A stretch of 48,757 nucleotides of DNA from positions 1 to 48,757 of the forward strand of contig CAITNQ010000352.1 of NCBI GenBank assembly GCA_903893785.1. Reading direction: 5' to 3'. The position numbers and the translations under genes were made by a program. Every line of letters begins with the position of its first letter. Position 1 is the first letter of the stretch. This stretch comes from an uncultured Gemmatimonadota bacterium (GTDB taxonomy: Bacteria; Latescibacterota; UBA2968; UBA8231). Shown here piece by piece: positions 32,006-41,177 of this stretch. The notes beneath the pieces were generated by a model, which ran no database searches, was not told the origin of the DNA, and worked only from the letters and a program-made list of their open reading frames with translations.

Positions 32006-33389
32006 CCTGTGTCTCCTCCACCACAGTGGTGACGCGACCTTGATGCAGGCGCAGCGCCAGGCGGTCGCCGGGATTCAGATCGCGGGCACGGCGCACCAGC
32101 AGGCCGTCGGCTGGCCGCTCGCACACGCAGTAGCCCCGTGCCAACTGTCCAAGTGGGCTGAGCGCCGCCAATCGCGCCGCCGCCTGGCGGAATTCCTCCA
32201 CCGGTTCGCGTACGCACCAGTCCAAGGCCCGGTGCAGGTCGCGTGACTGCTCGTCCACGCGTTGGGCCAACTGGTCGAGCCGTTCCTGGACTCGACGCGC
32301 CAGGCGGTCGGGCCCCAGGTCGCGCAGGCGCTGCTGGCGTCTCTCGATGTGCTGCTGCAATCGGCGTGCCAGCACCTGCGGGCTGCGGTCGCGCAGGTGC
32401 TGCTCATAACGCGCCAGCTGCTGTTGCAGACGGCGTCCCAACTGCTCTGGACTGCGGTCGCGCAGCCGCTGTTCGCACCGGGCCAGGCGATGCTCCATCG
32501 CCAACCGCAGCCGTTGCCCATGCTCGACCACCCGCTGCCGCAGCAGGGCGTGCTCCTGAGCCACGATCTCGGCCGCCGCCGAGGGCGTGGGCGCCCGGCG
32601 GTCGGCAACGAAGTCAGCGATGGTGCTGTCGATCTCGTGGCCGACGGCGCTGATGACCGGCCGCTCGGAGGCGAATATGGCGCGCGCCACCACCTCTTCG
32701 TTGAACGGCCACAGATCTTCTGCCGACCCGCCGCCGCGGCCGACGATCAATATATCCACCTGGGGGAGACGGTTCAACTCGACGATGCCGGCCGCGATGT
32801 CGTCACCCGCACCGGGTCCCTGGACCCGCGCCGGGCGCAGGATGACCTGAATGCCAGGCGCGCGGCGGTCCAGGACCTGGATGATGTCGCGGATGGCCGC
32901 ACCGGTGCGCGACGTAACCACGCCCACGGTGCGCGGGAACGCGGGCAAGGGGCGCTTGCGCTCGGGCGCGAACAGGCCCTCTGACTCCAGGCGTGTCTTC
33001 AGGCGCTCGAAGGCCAGCGCCTGCTCGCCGATACCGGCTGGTTGGAGCTGCGTTACCTTGAGCTGGTAGCGTCCGCCCCGTTCGTACACGGTGATGCTGC
33101 CGCAGGCCATCACCTGCATACCGTTCTCAGGTTCGAAATGCAGCGCCCGAGCGAAACCGCTGAACATCACCGCGCTGAGCTGGCTGGCCTCGTCCTTCAG
33201 GGTGAAGTAGCGGTGGCCCGAACCCAGGTGGTGCGTGTACCCGGAGATCTCGCCGACTACCCAACAGGGAGGAACCTGCGCCTCCAGCGTCCCCTTGACC
33301 ACGGCGGTGATCTCGGACACGGTCAACGGGCGCCGCGTTTTCTCCGACGATACGGTCTGGTTGCTGAACAACGGCATGCGCACGGTCAT
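31998..33389 (-). CDS. xseA: Exodeoxyribonuclease VII large subunit
   Basis: XseA is the catalytic subunit. It is 463 residues, slightly longer than average. The N-terminal OB fold (LTVSEITAVVKGTLEAQVPP, then CWVVGEISGY and GHRYFTLKDEASQLSAVMF) is followed by the catalytic core with RTVGVVTSRTGAAIRDIIQV, DILIVGRGGGSAEDLWPFNE and ISAVGHEIDSTIADFVADRR. Residues ~320-390 hold three 23-residue repeats (LRDRSPEQLGRRLQQQLARYE type) forming a coiled coil, a region that varies in the family. The last part has LARGYCVCERP. Start ATG 33389; ATG 33377 is possible. Confidence 0.96.
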   Translation of the reverse strand: MTVRMPLFSNQTVSSEKTRRPLTVSEITAVVKGTLEAQVPPCWVVGEISGYTHHLGSGHRYFTLKDEASQLSAVMFSGFARALHFEPENGMQVMACGSITVYERGGRYQLKVTQLQPAGIGEQALAFERLKTRLESEGLFAPERKRPLPAFPRTVGVVTSRTGAAIRDIIQVLDRRAPGIQVILRPARVQGPGAGDDIAAGIVELNRLPQVDILIVGRGGGSAEDLWPFNEEVVARAIFASERPVISAVGHEIDSTIADFVADRRAPTPSAAAEIVAQEHALLRQRVVEHGQRLRLAMEHRLARCEQRLRDRSPEQLGRRLQQQLARYEQHLRDRSPQVLARRLQQHIERRQQRLRDLGPDRLARRVQERLDQLAQRVDEQSRDLHRALDWCVREPVEEFRQAAARLAALSPLGQLARGYCVCERPADGLLVRRARDLNPGDRLALRLHQGRVTTVVEETQDD

Positions 33390-33425
33390 CGACAGCGCCT
33401 GGGCGAGAAGGTCGGGACAGTGGCG

Positions 33426-34319
33426 TCAGGGCTCACGGTCGTCGTCGCTGCCGCCGCCGGCCGCGGCTGCCAGCTGCAGCCGTTCGATGCGCCGGGCTCG
33501 GCCCGTGGCCGGCTCCACTTCGACGATGACGCCGTTCAGTTGCACATTGCCCTCGGCCGGCTTGAAGCGTTTGGGGACGGCGGTCAGAAACCGCTCAATG
33601 GCGATGTCGGGGCGGACCCCGATCACCGAGTCCTGGGCGCCGGTCATGCCCACATCAGTCAGGTACGCGGTGCCGGCCGGCAACAGACGATCGTCGGCGG
33701 TCTGCACGTGGGTGTGCGTCCCGATCACGGCCGAGACCCGGCCGTCCAGGTACCAACCCATGGCCGCCTTCTCGGCGGTAGTCTCGGCGTGGAAGTCGAC
33801 GACGATGATGGGGGTCAGCTGACGCAGGCGCTCCACCTCGGCCTGGATGGCGTGGAACGGGCAGTCCACCGGATGCATCAGGGTCCGCCCTTGCAGGCTG
33901 ACCACGGCGACGGGTTGGCCCGCGCGCGTGGGCATGACTATCGAGCCTCGGCCAGGCGCCTCGACCGGGTAATTGAGGGGCCGGAGCACCCGTTCCTGGC
34001 GCTGCAGCTGCGGCAGGAACTCGGCGCGGTCCCAGACGTGGTTGCCGGTGGTGATGACGTCGACACCGTAGGCATATAGCTTGCGCACAATGCTCTCGGT
34101 TACGCCATGGCCGCCGGCGGCATTCTCGGCGTTGGCGACCACCAGGTCCAGCTGCCGGTCGCGCCGGAGCGCCGGTATCCACTCGGCCGCCGCGCGCCGG
34201 CCGGGGCGAGCGTAGATGTCGCCCACTAGCAGAATGCGCAGGCACGGCGCGGTGTCGCTACCCGTGGTCCCCTCGGCCGAATGGGGGGGGGCCGGTGCCG
34301 CGTCCGCGTCAGCGGGCAT
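33426..34319 (-). CDS. ymdB: YmdB-family metallophosphoesterase
   Basis: YmdB-type enzymes hydrolyse 2',3'-cyclic nucleotides with two metal ions and act with RNase Y in RNA turnover and biofilm control. All motifs are intact in this 297-residue protein: LLVGDIYARPGR, VVANAENAAGGHG, VITTGNHVWD, IVVDFHAETTAEK and VIGTHTHVQTADD. The N-terminal 25 residues (Ala/Pro-rich) are extra to the usual ~270. The ATG at 34319 overlaps the rny stop by 11 bp, a conserved pairing. A later start near LRILLVGD is possible if the extension is not made. Confidence 0.94.
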   Translation of the reverse strand: MPADADAAPAPPHSAEGTTGSDTAPCLRILLVGDIYARPGRRAAAEWIPALRRDRQLDLVVANAENAAGGHGVTESIVRKLYAYGVDVITTGNHVWDRAEFLPQLQRQERVLRPLNYPVEAPGRGSIVMPTRAGQPVAVVSLQGRTLMHPVDCPFHAIQAEVERLRQLTPIIVVDFHAETTAEKAAMGWYLDGRVSAVIGTHTHVQTADDRLLPAGTAYLTDVGMTGAQDSVIGVRPDIAIERFLTAVPKRFKPAEGNVQLNGVIVEVEPATGRARRIERLQLAAAAGGGSDDDREP

Positions 34320-35871
34320 ACTGCACCGCCCGCACCTCGCGGATCACGCAGACCCGGATCTGCCCCGGGTGGTCCAGCTCTTTCTCCAGTTTGTCGGTGA
34401 TCTCGTCGGCCAGCTGGTCGGCGTACGCGTCGTCAACGGCCTCGCTGTCCACCAGCACGCGGATCTCCTTGCCGTTCTGCAGTGCAAATGCCTGCCGGAC
34501 GCCGTCGTGCCCCTGCGCGATGCCCTCGATGTGGCGCAGACGTCGCAGGTACTCCTCGACCTTCTCTTTGCGCGCCCCCGGGCGGCTGCGCGAGATATCG
34601 TTGGCGGCCGCCACCAGCACCGCCGTGGCCGAGCGCGTCGGCAGGTTCTGGTTCAGCGTCTCGATCACCTGCACCACTTCGGCATCTTCACCCGATTTCC
34701 GCGCCAGCGCGGCACTGGCTTGAGCCGTGTCCGTGCCCACGTCGTAGCTGAAGGCCTTGCCGATGTCGTGCAGCAGCCCGGCGCGGCGGGCCAGGACCAC
34801 GTCCAGGTCGAGCTCCTCTGCCATCATGCCCGCCAGCAGGCCTACCTCTTTGCTGTGTTCCAGCAGGTTCTGGCCATAGCTGGTGCGGAAACGGAGCTGG
34901 CCGAGGGCTTCCAGCAACGGCTCGGCCAGATCGTGGATACCCAGATCAAAGGCGGCTTTGGAGCCGGACTCGCGGATCATGTCCTCGGTGTCTGCACTGG
35001 CCTTGGCGTACACCTCTTCGATCCGGCCCGGATGGATGCGACCGTCCTGAATCAGGCGCTGCAGCGTGCTCTTGGCGATCTCCCGACGGAGCGGGTCGAA
35101 GCCGGACAGCATGACGATGCCCGGCGTGTCATCGACAATCACCTCCACCCCGGTGATCATCTCGAAAGACCGGATATTGCGGCCGTCGCGGCCGATGATG
35201 CGGCCCTTCATGTCATCGGACGGGATCGCTACTACCGAGACCGTGCTTTCCACCGCCAGTTCGCCGGCGAAACGCTGGACCGAGCGGACGATGATCTCCC
35301 TGGCCTCCAGGTTGGCCAGGGCAATGGCGCCGTCCTTGATCTCGCGCACCTTGCGGGCCGCGAACTGCCGCGCACTGTGCTCCAACTGCCGGATCAGCGT
35401 CTGGCGTGCCTCGGCCTGGGTCAACCCGGCCAACTCCTCCAGGCGCTCGCTCTGCTGCCGGATCAGGTCGCCAACCCGGGCCTCTTCGGTCACCAGGTTG
35501 GTCTCGCGCTGCTCCTGTTCCTGCTCCGTGCGCGTCAACGCCGCTTCTTTGCTCTCCAGCAGATCGACTTTGCGATCAAGTTGCTGTTCGCGTTCGACCA
35601 GCTTGGCTTCCAGGTCGCGCAGCGCCCGCCGGTTGGTCTCCAACTCGCGTTCGAGGGGCTCGCGTTCGCGGCGCCACTCATCGCGGGCTTCGAGCACCGC
35701 CGTGCGCTTGAGTGCTTCGGCTTCGCTGCTGGCCTGCGCCACCAAGGCGCGCGCCGCATCCTCAGCGCTCTGGAGCTTGCGGCGGCGCGTCCGGTCGCAG
35801 GCGAACCAGCCCAACAGGGCCCCGCCGGCGACCGCCGCCAGGACCAGGGCTATGACGCCCACCAACGGCAT
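34309..35871 (-). CDS. rny: Ribonuclease Y
   Basis: RNase Y is a membrane-anchored endoribonuclease that initiates mRNA decay. The 520-residue protein has the expected order: N-terminal membrane helix (GVIALVLAAVAGGALLGWFA), long coiled coil (~25-200), KH domain (IPSDDMKGRIIGRDGRNIRS followed by FEMITGVEVIVDD), and HD domain with HSKEVGLLAGMMAEELDLDV and LLHDIGKAFSYD (metal-binding His-Asp). ATG 35871 has an AGGAGA upstream. It overlaps ymdB. Confidence 0.97.
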   Translation of the reverse strand: MPLVGVIALVLAAVAGGALLGWFACDRTRRRKLQSAEDAARALVAQASSEAEALKRTAVLEARDEWRREREPLERELETNRRALRDLEAKLVEREQQLDRKVDLLESKEAALTRTEQEQEQRETNLVTEEARVGDLIRQQSERLEELAGLTQAEARQTLIRQLEHSARQFAARKVREIKDGAIALANLEAREIIVRSVQRFAGELAVESTVSVVAIPSDDMKGRIIGRDGRNIRSFEMITGVEVIVDDTPGIVMLSGFDPLRREIAKSTLQRLIQDGRIHPGRIEEVYAKASADTEDMIRESGSKAAFDLGIHDLAEPLLEALGQLRFRTSYGQNLLEHSKEVGLLAGMMAEELDLDVVLARRAGLLHDIGKAFSYDVGTDTAQASAALARKSGEDAEVVQVIETLNQNLPTRSATAVLVAAANDISRSRPGARKEKVEEYLRRLRHIEGIAQGHDGVRQAFALQNGKEIRVLVDSEAVDDAYADQLADEITDKLEKELDHPGQIRVCVIREVRAVQYAR

Positions 35872-36152
35872 ACCGTATCTCCTGTCTGGACCACCACGTG
35901 GAGGCGCAACCAGTCCACGCGGCGGCAGCCGTGTGCCGGCAGTGACGCGATGACGGGGGCGTGGGAAACAGCGGGTCCGGCCAAAGGCAGGCGCCGCTGC
36001 ACTGGGGCAGGCTAACAGTCACAGCCGGACAGCGCAGCCGGTGGGATCATACCGCGATCCACCCGGCCACCGTCCCCGGACGCAGGCCGGAGCCCGTTCA
36101 GGGGATGCGCATGGCGCGGACGGCGAACGCCCGATCCGGGCGACAGGGGGTC
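35872..36152 (-). other. 281-bp gap between zapA and rny
   Basis: No gene is supported here. On minus a TATGAT -10-like hexamer occurs at 36051-36046, without a convincing -35, followed by a possible stem GTCCGGC/GCCGGAC enclosing about 45 bases. In many bacteria the 6S RNA gene lies next to zapA, so this gap is the natural place to look, but I could not recognise the 6S closing stem or central bubble. Confidence 0.3.
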
Positions 36153-36485
36153 TTACCGGGACCGTTGGTCGAGGATGCCTAACTGGTCCTGTTCGAGTAG
36201 GCGGCCAAGCGAGCTGGCAAGGCGGGAGGCCCGTTGCCCGATCTCACTTTCAGCCGTGCGGTACTCGGACTGAAGTTTGAACAACACGTCCACCAGGTTC
36301 AGGCCGGCCAGCACCGCCGTTTGCAGCGCCGAACTGGCTTGGCCTGACGTTTCGACCTCGCGCATGCCTTCGTCCACGAGTTGGGCCACCTGACGTACCC
36401 CTTCGGGGGTCTGTCCCGGGCCCAAGGCAATATCGTAGCTTTTCCCGTGGATGTTGACGACGACGCTGGTGACCGGCTTCAGCAT
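36153..36485 (-). CDS. zapA: Cell division protein ZapA
   Basis: ZapA binds and bundles FtsZ at the division ring. The 110-residue protein starts MLKPVTSVVVNIHGKSYDIA, a typical ZapA strand pair, then VRQVAQLVDEGMREVET and a long coiled coil (LNLVDVLFKLQSEYRTAESE and onward). Length and layout are usual. GGAG eight bases upstream supports ATG 36485. It follows the ZapB-like gene by 82 bp and precedes rny. Confidence 0.92.
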   Translation of the reverse strand: MLKPVTSVVVNIHGKSYDIALGPGQTPEGVRQVAQLVDEGMREVETSGQASSALQTAVLAGLNLVDVLFKLQSEYRTAESEIGQRASRLASSLGRLLEQDQLGILDQRSR

Positions 36486-36567
36486 CCTGTTGCTCTCCGG
36501 TGTCGACTACCCACCTATCCCGGCCGGTGACTGCGGCCTGCGGCGCCCCGTCAGGCGCCCGGGCCGC

Positions 36568-36816
36568 TCAGTTCTCCACCGACTCCAGCTTGGTCAACAG
36601 CGTGGCCACGCGGCCGCGGACGACCTCGCGCGCCTGGATCATGTCCTCAAGCTCGATCTGCGTCTGAGTCAGGCGCGAGGTCAGGTCCTGGTTAGCGGCC
36701 GTCAAGTCCTCGATCTGGCGCCTTTGATCGGCGTTGTCCTGTCTCATGCGGCCCAACATCTCAACCAGGCGTGCTACCTCCTGTTCGAGCCGCTCGAAGT
36801 TAGTGTCCACTGCCAT
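36568..36816 (-). CDS. ZapB-like coiled-coil protein
   Basis: An 82-residue protein that is coiled coil nearly end to end: FERLEQEVARLVEMLGRMRQ, NADQRRQIEDLTAANQDLTS and QIELEDMIQAREVVRGRVAT followed by LLTKLESVEN. The C-terminal REVVRGRVATLLTKLE is characteristic of the ZapB-like family found beside zapA. It probably joins the FtsZ ring via ZapA. Coiled coils align easily, so identity rests partly on the neighbour zapA. Confidence 0.8.
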   Translation of the reverse strand: MAVDTNFERLEQEVARLVEMLGRMRQDNADQRRQIEDLTAANQDLTSRLTQTQIELEDMIQAREVVRGRVATLLTKLESVEN

Positions 36817-36873
36817 AGAGGGCAGACTCCTCTGACATGAGTGCGTTTCGGTCAGTGCCGGCGGTTGCCGCCT

Positions 36874-39252
36874 TCAGCGCAACACCGCGCCACAGCGCTC
36901 GGCCAACCGCGCTAGCACCGCATGGACGGCGGCGTCGGCCTCACCGTCCGCCAGGGTGCGGTCGGGCGCGCGGAAACGCAGCGCGTAAGCCAGGCTCTTG
37001 TGCCCGGCCGGGACCTGCCCACCCTGGTACTGATCAAACAACTCGACACTCTCGATAAGATCGGGTCGCACCGCACGGATTTCGCCCGCTATCTGGGCGG
37101 CCACCGCATCCTGGGGCAGCACCAGCGCCAGGTCGCGCTCAATGGCGGGGAACCGCGGTAGCGGCGACGCCATGGCAACCTGGGACTGCCAATGGGTCAC
37201 CAGCGCCTGGTACCGCAACTCAAAGATATACACCGCGCGGGCAATATCAAAACCCGACGTCAGGGTGGCCGCCGCCTGACCGAAGTACCCGACGGGCTCG
37301 CCGCGCAGGCTGACTTGCGCCGCGTGACCCCGGCGGAGGCAGGGGTGGTCGGTGGCGGTGAAGCCCAGGGTGTCGTCGTCCAGGAGCGACTCGAGCACTC
37401 CCTTGAGGTCCAGCAGATCGGTTTCCTGCTGGTCGGCCCTCCACGGGGAAGCGCTGCGCTGTCCGGTCCACAGCGCCGCCAGCCTCCATTCCTCGTCCGG
37501 GCGTTGGCGGCTCTCGGTCTGGCCGAACACCCGACCCAACTCAAAGACTCGAACCGTGTTCAGGCGTTGGTTGAGGTTGCGGCGGGCCACCTCGAGCAGG
37601 CTGGTGACCAGTGTTGAGCGCAGGCATGACTGGGCCTCGGTGGGAGGGTTGGCGAGCCGCACGGCGCGGCCGCCGTCGCCAACCCAGTCGAGCCACCGAC
37701 TGTCGACTATGGACGTCGTCATGACCTCGTCGAAGCCCAGGCCGCACAGACGCGTTCGCAGCGACCGCCGGACGGCGAAACGCCGCTCCAGGGGCCGGAG
37801 CCACGGCGCGGCTGCGGTCTGCGATCCCACAATGCTGTCGTAGCCCGCGATGCGGCCGATCTCCTCGATCAGGTCGACCTCGCGCTGCAGGTCGGGCCGG
37901 AACGAGGGGGGCACGACCTGTAGCGCGTCGCCGTCGGCCGTCACCGCACAGCCCAGGAGCGTCAGCGTGGTGGCCACCGACGCCGCTTCCAGTGGTAGAG
38001 CCAGCACCTGGCCCATGCGGCTGAGACGGGCGCGGATCGGTGGGGTCGGGGCCGGGCCGGCATACGCATCGACTGCCTCCGGGGCGACCTGACCACCTGC
38101 CAGGGCGGCGATCAACCCGGCGGCACGGTCGGCCGCAAAGGCCGTCGTCTCGCGGTCCACGCCGCGCTCAAAGCGCATGGCGGCCTCGGTCTGCAGTTGC
38201 AGGCGCCCCTTGCCCGCGCGCACCAACGGGGCCGCGAAGCAGGCGCTCTCCAGCAGGATGTCGGTGGTGCTCTCGGTGACTTCAGAGGTGGCACCGCCCA
38301 TGACGCCGGCCACGGCCACCGGGCCCTGGCCATCGGCGATGACGAGGATGCCCGGCTCCAGAGGCCGGGAGACGCCGTCCAGGGTCTGGATCTGCTCGTC
38401 GGGCCGCGCCCGGCGCACGCAGATCTGGCCGCCAGCCAGCCGCTCCAGGTCAAAGGCATGCAGCGGTTGGCCCAGCTCGAGCATAACGTAGTTGGTGACA
38501 TCCACCACATTGTTGATCGGTCGCAGGCCAACGGCGCGCAGGCGGCGCTGCAGCCAGGACGGCGAGGGCCCGATGCGCACGCCGCGGATGATACGGGCGA
38601 CGTACCGCGGGCAGTCGGCCGGGTCTTCGACCGAGACGCTCACGTCTGCCGACGCCGGCCGCCCGGATTCCGCCACGGCCACTTCGGGCAACCGCAGCGG
38701 CGTCCCGGTGAGGGCTCTCACTTCGCGCGCGATGCCGACCACGCTCAGGCAGTCCGGGCGGTTCGGCGTCACCTCGAAATCCAGGACCACATCGTCCAGC
38801 CCCAGCGCCGCGGCGAGGGATTGCCCCGGAGGCAGCCCGTCGTCCAGCACCAGGATGCCCTCGTGACCATCACCCAAGCCGAGTTCGTCCTCGGCGCAGA
38901 TCATCCCGGCGGAATCAACGCCGCGGATCCGGGCGGGCCGGATCTCCATGCCGTTGGGCAGACGGGCACCGGGCAGGGCCACGGCCACTGTCTGGCCGGC
39001 GGCCACATTGGGGGCGCCGCAGACCACCGTGCGTTCGCCGTCGCCCGTTTCAACCCGGCAGACGCTGAGACGGTCCGCATTGGGGTGCCGGCGGCACTCC
39101 TGCACGCGTCCCACGACCACGCCGGCAAAACGGGCGCCAAGGTCATCGGCAGCCTCCAGCTCCAGCCCGGACAGGGTCAACCGCTCCACCAGTTCGGGCC
39201 AGGCCCAGGGGACATCGACGTACTCGGCCAACCAGTTGCGGGTAATCTTCAT
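36874..39252 (-). CDS. pheT: Phenylalanyl-tRNA synthetase beta subunit
   Basis: PheT forms the alpha2-beta2 PheRS that charges tRNA-Phe; it holds tRNA and edits Tyr-tRNA-Phe. The protein is 792 residues, the normal size. It starts [20 protein letters not shown], then an EMAP/OB tRNA-binding domain ([20 protein letters not shown] through [13 protein letters not shown], ~40-150), the B3/4 editing core ([40 protein letters not shown]), B5 (~400-475) and the C-terminal FDX-ACB domain ([17 protein letters not shown] to the end). GAGGT eight bases before ATG 39252 fixes the start. Confidence 0.97.
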   Translation of the reverse strand: MKITRNWLAEYVDVPWAWPELVERLTLSGLELEAADDLGARFAGVVVGRVQECRRHPNADRLSVCRVETGDGERTVVCGAPNVAAGQTVAVALPGARLPNGMEIRPARIRGVDSAGMICAEDELGLGDGHEGILVLDDGLPPGQSLAAALGLDDVVLDFEVTPNRPDCLSVVGIAREVRALTGTPLRLPEVAVAESGRPASADVSVSVEDPADCPRYVARIIRGVRIGPSPSWLQRRLRAVGLRPINNVVDVTNYVMLELGQPLHAFDLERLAGGQICVRRARPDEQIQTLDGVSRPLEPGILVIADGQGPVAVAGVMGGATSEVTESTTDILLESACFAAPLVRAGKGRLQLQTEAAMRFERGVDRETTAFAADRAAGLIAALAGGQVAPEAVDAYAGPAPTPPIRARLSRMGQVLALPLEAASVATTLTLLGCAVTADGDALQVVPPSFRPDLQREVDLIEEIGRIAGYDSIVGSQTAAAPWLRPLERRFAVRRSLRTRLCGLGFDEVMTTSIVDSRWLDWVGDGGRAVRLANPPTEAQSCLRSTLVTSLLEVARRNLNQRLNTVRVFELGRVFGQTESRQRPDEEWRLAALWTGQRSASPWRADQQETDLLDLKGVLESLLDDDTLGFTATDHPCLRRGHAAQVSLRGEPVGYFGQAAATLTSGFDIARAVYIFELRYQALVTHWQSQVAMASPLPRFPAIERDLALVLPQDAVAAQIAGEIRAVRPDLIESVELFDQYQGGQVPAGHKSLAYALRFRAPDRTLADGEADAAVHAVLARLAERCGAVLR

Positions 39253-39292
39253 CGCGTGTACCTCGTCGCTCCAGACGCCGCGCGGACGCGGC

Positions 39293-40309
39293 CTACAACT
39301 GGCGGATGAAGCGCAGGTCGCCGTCCAGGAACAGGCGGATGTCGTCGACTCCATGCCGGATCATGGCAATGCGCTCGAGGCCCATGCCGAACGCGAACCC
39401 GGTGTACACCTCCGGGTCGTAACCAACAGCTGTGAACACGGCCGGGTCCACCATGCCGGCGCCGGCAATCTCAATCCACCCGGTGCCTTTGCACACCCGG
39501 CAGCCGGGCACGCCCCCGTCACACAGCGAGCACGAGAAGTCGTACTCAACGCTCGGCTCCGTGAAGGGGAAGAAGTGCGGCCGGAAGCGGACGCGCGTGC
39601 GATCGCCAAGCAACTGGCGCCCCATCATCTCGATGGTGCCTTTCAGGTCCGCAAAAGACACGCCGCGGTCCACGTAGAGCCCCTCGATCTGATGGAAGGC
39701 GTAGTGGTGCGTGGCGTCCACGGCCTCTTTGCGGTACACCCGTCCCAGCGACACCACCCGCACCGGCGGTGGGGTCTGCTCCATGACGCGGATCTGCACC
39801 GTCGAGGTGTGCGTGCGCAGCAGCAGACCGTCGGTCAGGTAGAAGGTGTCGTGCAGGTCGCGCGCCGGGTGGTCGGCCGGCGTGTTGAGGGCGTCGAAGT
39901 TGTGGTACTCGTCTTCGACCTCGGGCCCGTCCGCCAACTCGAAGCCCATGCCGCGGAAAATGTCGACCAGCTCGTCGATCAGGCGCGCCAGCGGATGCAG
40001 GCGCCCCATGGCCGGCCGGCGACCCGGTAGCGTGACATCGAACGTGGGCTCGTGGGCCGGGCTCGCCAACGCCCCTGCCCGCGCCTCGAGCGCATCCTGC
40101 AGGGCCTGCTGCGTCTGGCCGGCGGCCTTGCCCAGGGCCGGGCGCTCGGTGGCCGGCATGGCGCCGATCTGCCCCATGATGAGCCGCAACTGGCTGCGTC
40201 GGCCCAGGTGTTTGACGCGCAACTCGTCCACTTGGGTCGCGTCGGACGCGGCCGCGATTTCCGCTAGCGCGGCCTGCTGCAGCGATGCCAGTTGCTCGAG
40301 TGTGTTCAC
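39293..40309 (-). CDS. pheS: Phenylalanyl-tRNA synthetase alpha subunit
   Basis: PheS is the catalytic subunit of PheRS. From GTG 40309 (GAGGG upstream) it is 338 residues. The helical tRNA-binding arm (1-85) is followed by the class II core: [20 protein letters not shown] (motif 1 region), [20 protein letters not shown] and [20 protein letters not shown] (motif 2), and [20 protein letters not shown] (motif 3). The segment [19 protein letters not shown] carries four cysteines in a zinc-like arrangement seen in the non-proteobacterial PheS group. Gap to pheT is 40 bp. Confidence 0.97.
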   Translation of the reverse strand: MNTLEQLASLQQAALAEIAAASDATQVDELRVKHLGRRSQLRLIMGQIGAMPATERPALGKAAGQTQQALQDALEARAGALASPAHEPTFDVTLPGRRPAMGRLHPLARLIDELVDIFRGMGFELADGPEVEDEYHNFDALNTPADHPARDLHDTFYLTDGLLLRTHTSTVQIRVMEQTPPPVRVVSLGRVYRKEAVDATHHYAFHQIEGLYVDRGVSFADLKGTIEMMGRQLLGDRTRVRFRPHFFPFTEPSVEYDFSCSLCDGGVPGCRVCKGTGWIEIAGAGMVDPAVFTAVGYDPEVYTGFAFGMGLERIAMIRHGVDDIRLFLDGDLRFIRQL

Positions 40310-40339
40310 AGGGCCCTCTGCCGCCGGCGGGCAAATAAG

Positions 40340-40390
40340 GAGCAGCGGCCAGGCACCTCCCGAAAGATCCAGGGAGAGCCCCCGCTGCTC
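40340..40390 (-). terminator. Strong hairpin between rplT and pheS (possible attenuator)
   Basis: On minus, GAGCAGCGG pairs perfectly with CCGCTGCTC (genomic 40382-40390 and 40340-40348), enclosing an inner stem CTCCC/GGGAG. The 3' side continues CTTATTTG, a weak U-rich run. It stands 22 bp after the rplT stop codon and 31 bp before the pheS start, so it could reduce read-through into pheST. No Phe-rich leader peptide or T-box consensus was found. Confidence 0.5.
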
Positions 40391-40412
40391 GGTGACGCGA
40401 CGAACGTGTGGG

Positions 40413-40766
40413 TTACAGGTGCGCTTTCGCCTGTTCGGCCACGGCCGCGAAAGCCTTGGCATCGCGCACGGCCAGGTCCGCCAGGACGCGGCGATCGATC
40501 TCGATCCCCGCCTTGTCCAGGCCGTTGATCAACTGGCTGTAGTTGAGGCCGTTAAGGCGAGCCGCAGCGTTGATGCGGATGATCCACAGCCGGCGGAAAT
40601 CGCGTTTCCGGTTGCGCCGGTCGCGGTAGGCGTACACCTGGGCGCGGTCCAGGGCCTCCTGGGCCGTGCGGAACAGCCGACTCCGGGCGCCCCAGAAGCC
40701 CTTGGTCTGCTTGAGGACCTTTTTCTTGCGGCGGCGCGTGGCAACGCCGTGCTTGACCCTTGGCAT
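40413..40766 (-). CDS. rplT: 50S ribosomal protein L20
   Basis: L20 is needed early in large-subunit assembly and often represses its own operon. The 117-residue protein is canonical: [60 protein letters not shown] and [20 protein letters not shown]. It lies 75 bp after rpmI, as expected for the conserved L35-L20 pair. Confidence 0.98.
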   Translation of the reverse strand: MPRVKHGVATRRRKKKVLKQTKGFWGARSRLFRTAQEALDRAQVYAYRDRRNRKRDFRRLWIIRINAAARLNGLNYSQLINGLDKAGIEIDRRVLADLAVRDAKAFAAVAEQAKAHL

Positions 40767-40841
40767 GCTCTGTGTCTCCCCTCGTGTCGGGCTCGATCGG
40801 CACGGCGTCCGCCCGGATCGGCCCGCAGCACCGTGCGGCGG

Positions 40842-41039
40842 TTACTTCAGCCCCAGGGCGCGCTTGACGTTGTCCATATTGCCGGGGGCCACAGCGCTGC
40901 TCTTGCGGAGGTTCCGCTTGCGCTTAGTCGAACGGCCGCCGAGAAGATGCGTAGCATTGGCGTTACGACGCTTGAGGGTCCCCGACCCGCGCAGTTTGTA
41001 GCGCTTGGCCGAGGCCTTGTGGGTCTTGATCTTGGGCAT
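40842..41039 (-). CDS. rpmI: 50S ribosomal protein L35
   Basis: L35, 65 residues: MPKIKTHKASAKRYKLRGSG and THLLGGRSTKRKRNLRKSSA with a C-terminal LKxAL-type end (VKRALGLK). It is the first gene of the rpmI-rplT-pheST run. infC, which usually precedes rpmI, is absent; the next gene upstream is an unrelated surface protein on the same strand. A promoter lies at 41137-41165. Confidence 0.97.
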   Translation of the reverse strand: MPKIKTHKASAKRYKLRGSGTLKRRNANATHLLGGRSTKRKRNLRKSSAVAPGNMDNVKRALGLK

Positions 41040-41136
41040 TTCCAGGGCCTCTATGGCAAGTCTTCGTCGCCGGCCGCGGCAGTTCCGGAAGAGCTCCGAG
41101 AGGCGACGGCGGCGAAATACATTACAGAAGGGACAA

Positions 41137-41165
41137 AAGCTAACCCACGCAGGCCAAGCTGTCAA
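41137..41165 (-). promoter_or_regulatory. Sigma70-like promoter of rpmI operon
   Basis: TTGACA (41165-41160), 17-bp spacer, TAGCTT (41142-41137), giving a leader of about 90 nt before rpmI. Long enough for a translational control structure such as an L20-binding element, which I cannot verify by eye. It starts just after the stop codon of the upstream surface-protein gene, so the ribosomal operon is independently transcribed. Confidence 0.65.
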
Positions 41166-41177
41166 GCATGGCCATGG

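Noticed and set aside
40310..40412. T-box or Phe leader peptide upstream of pheS
   Set aside because: No T-box consensus (AGGGTGG-type) and no short ORF rich in Phe codons; only the hairpin is supported.
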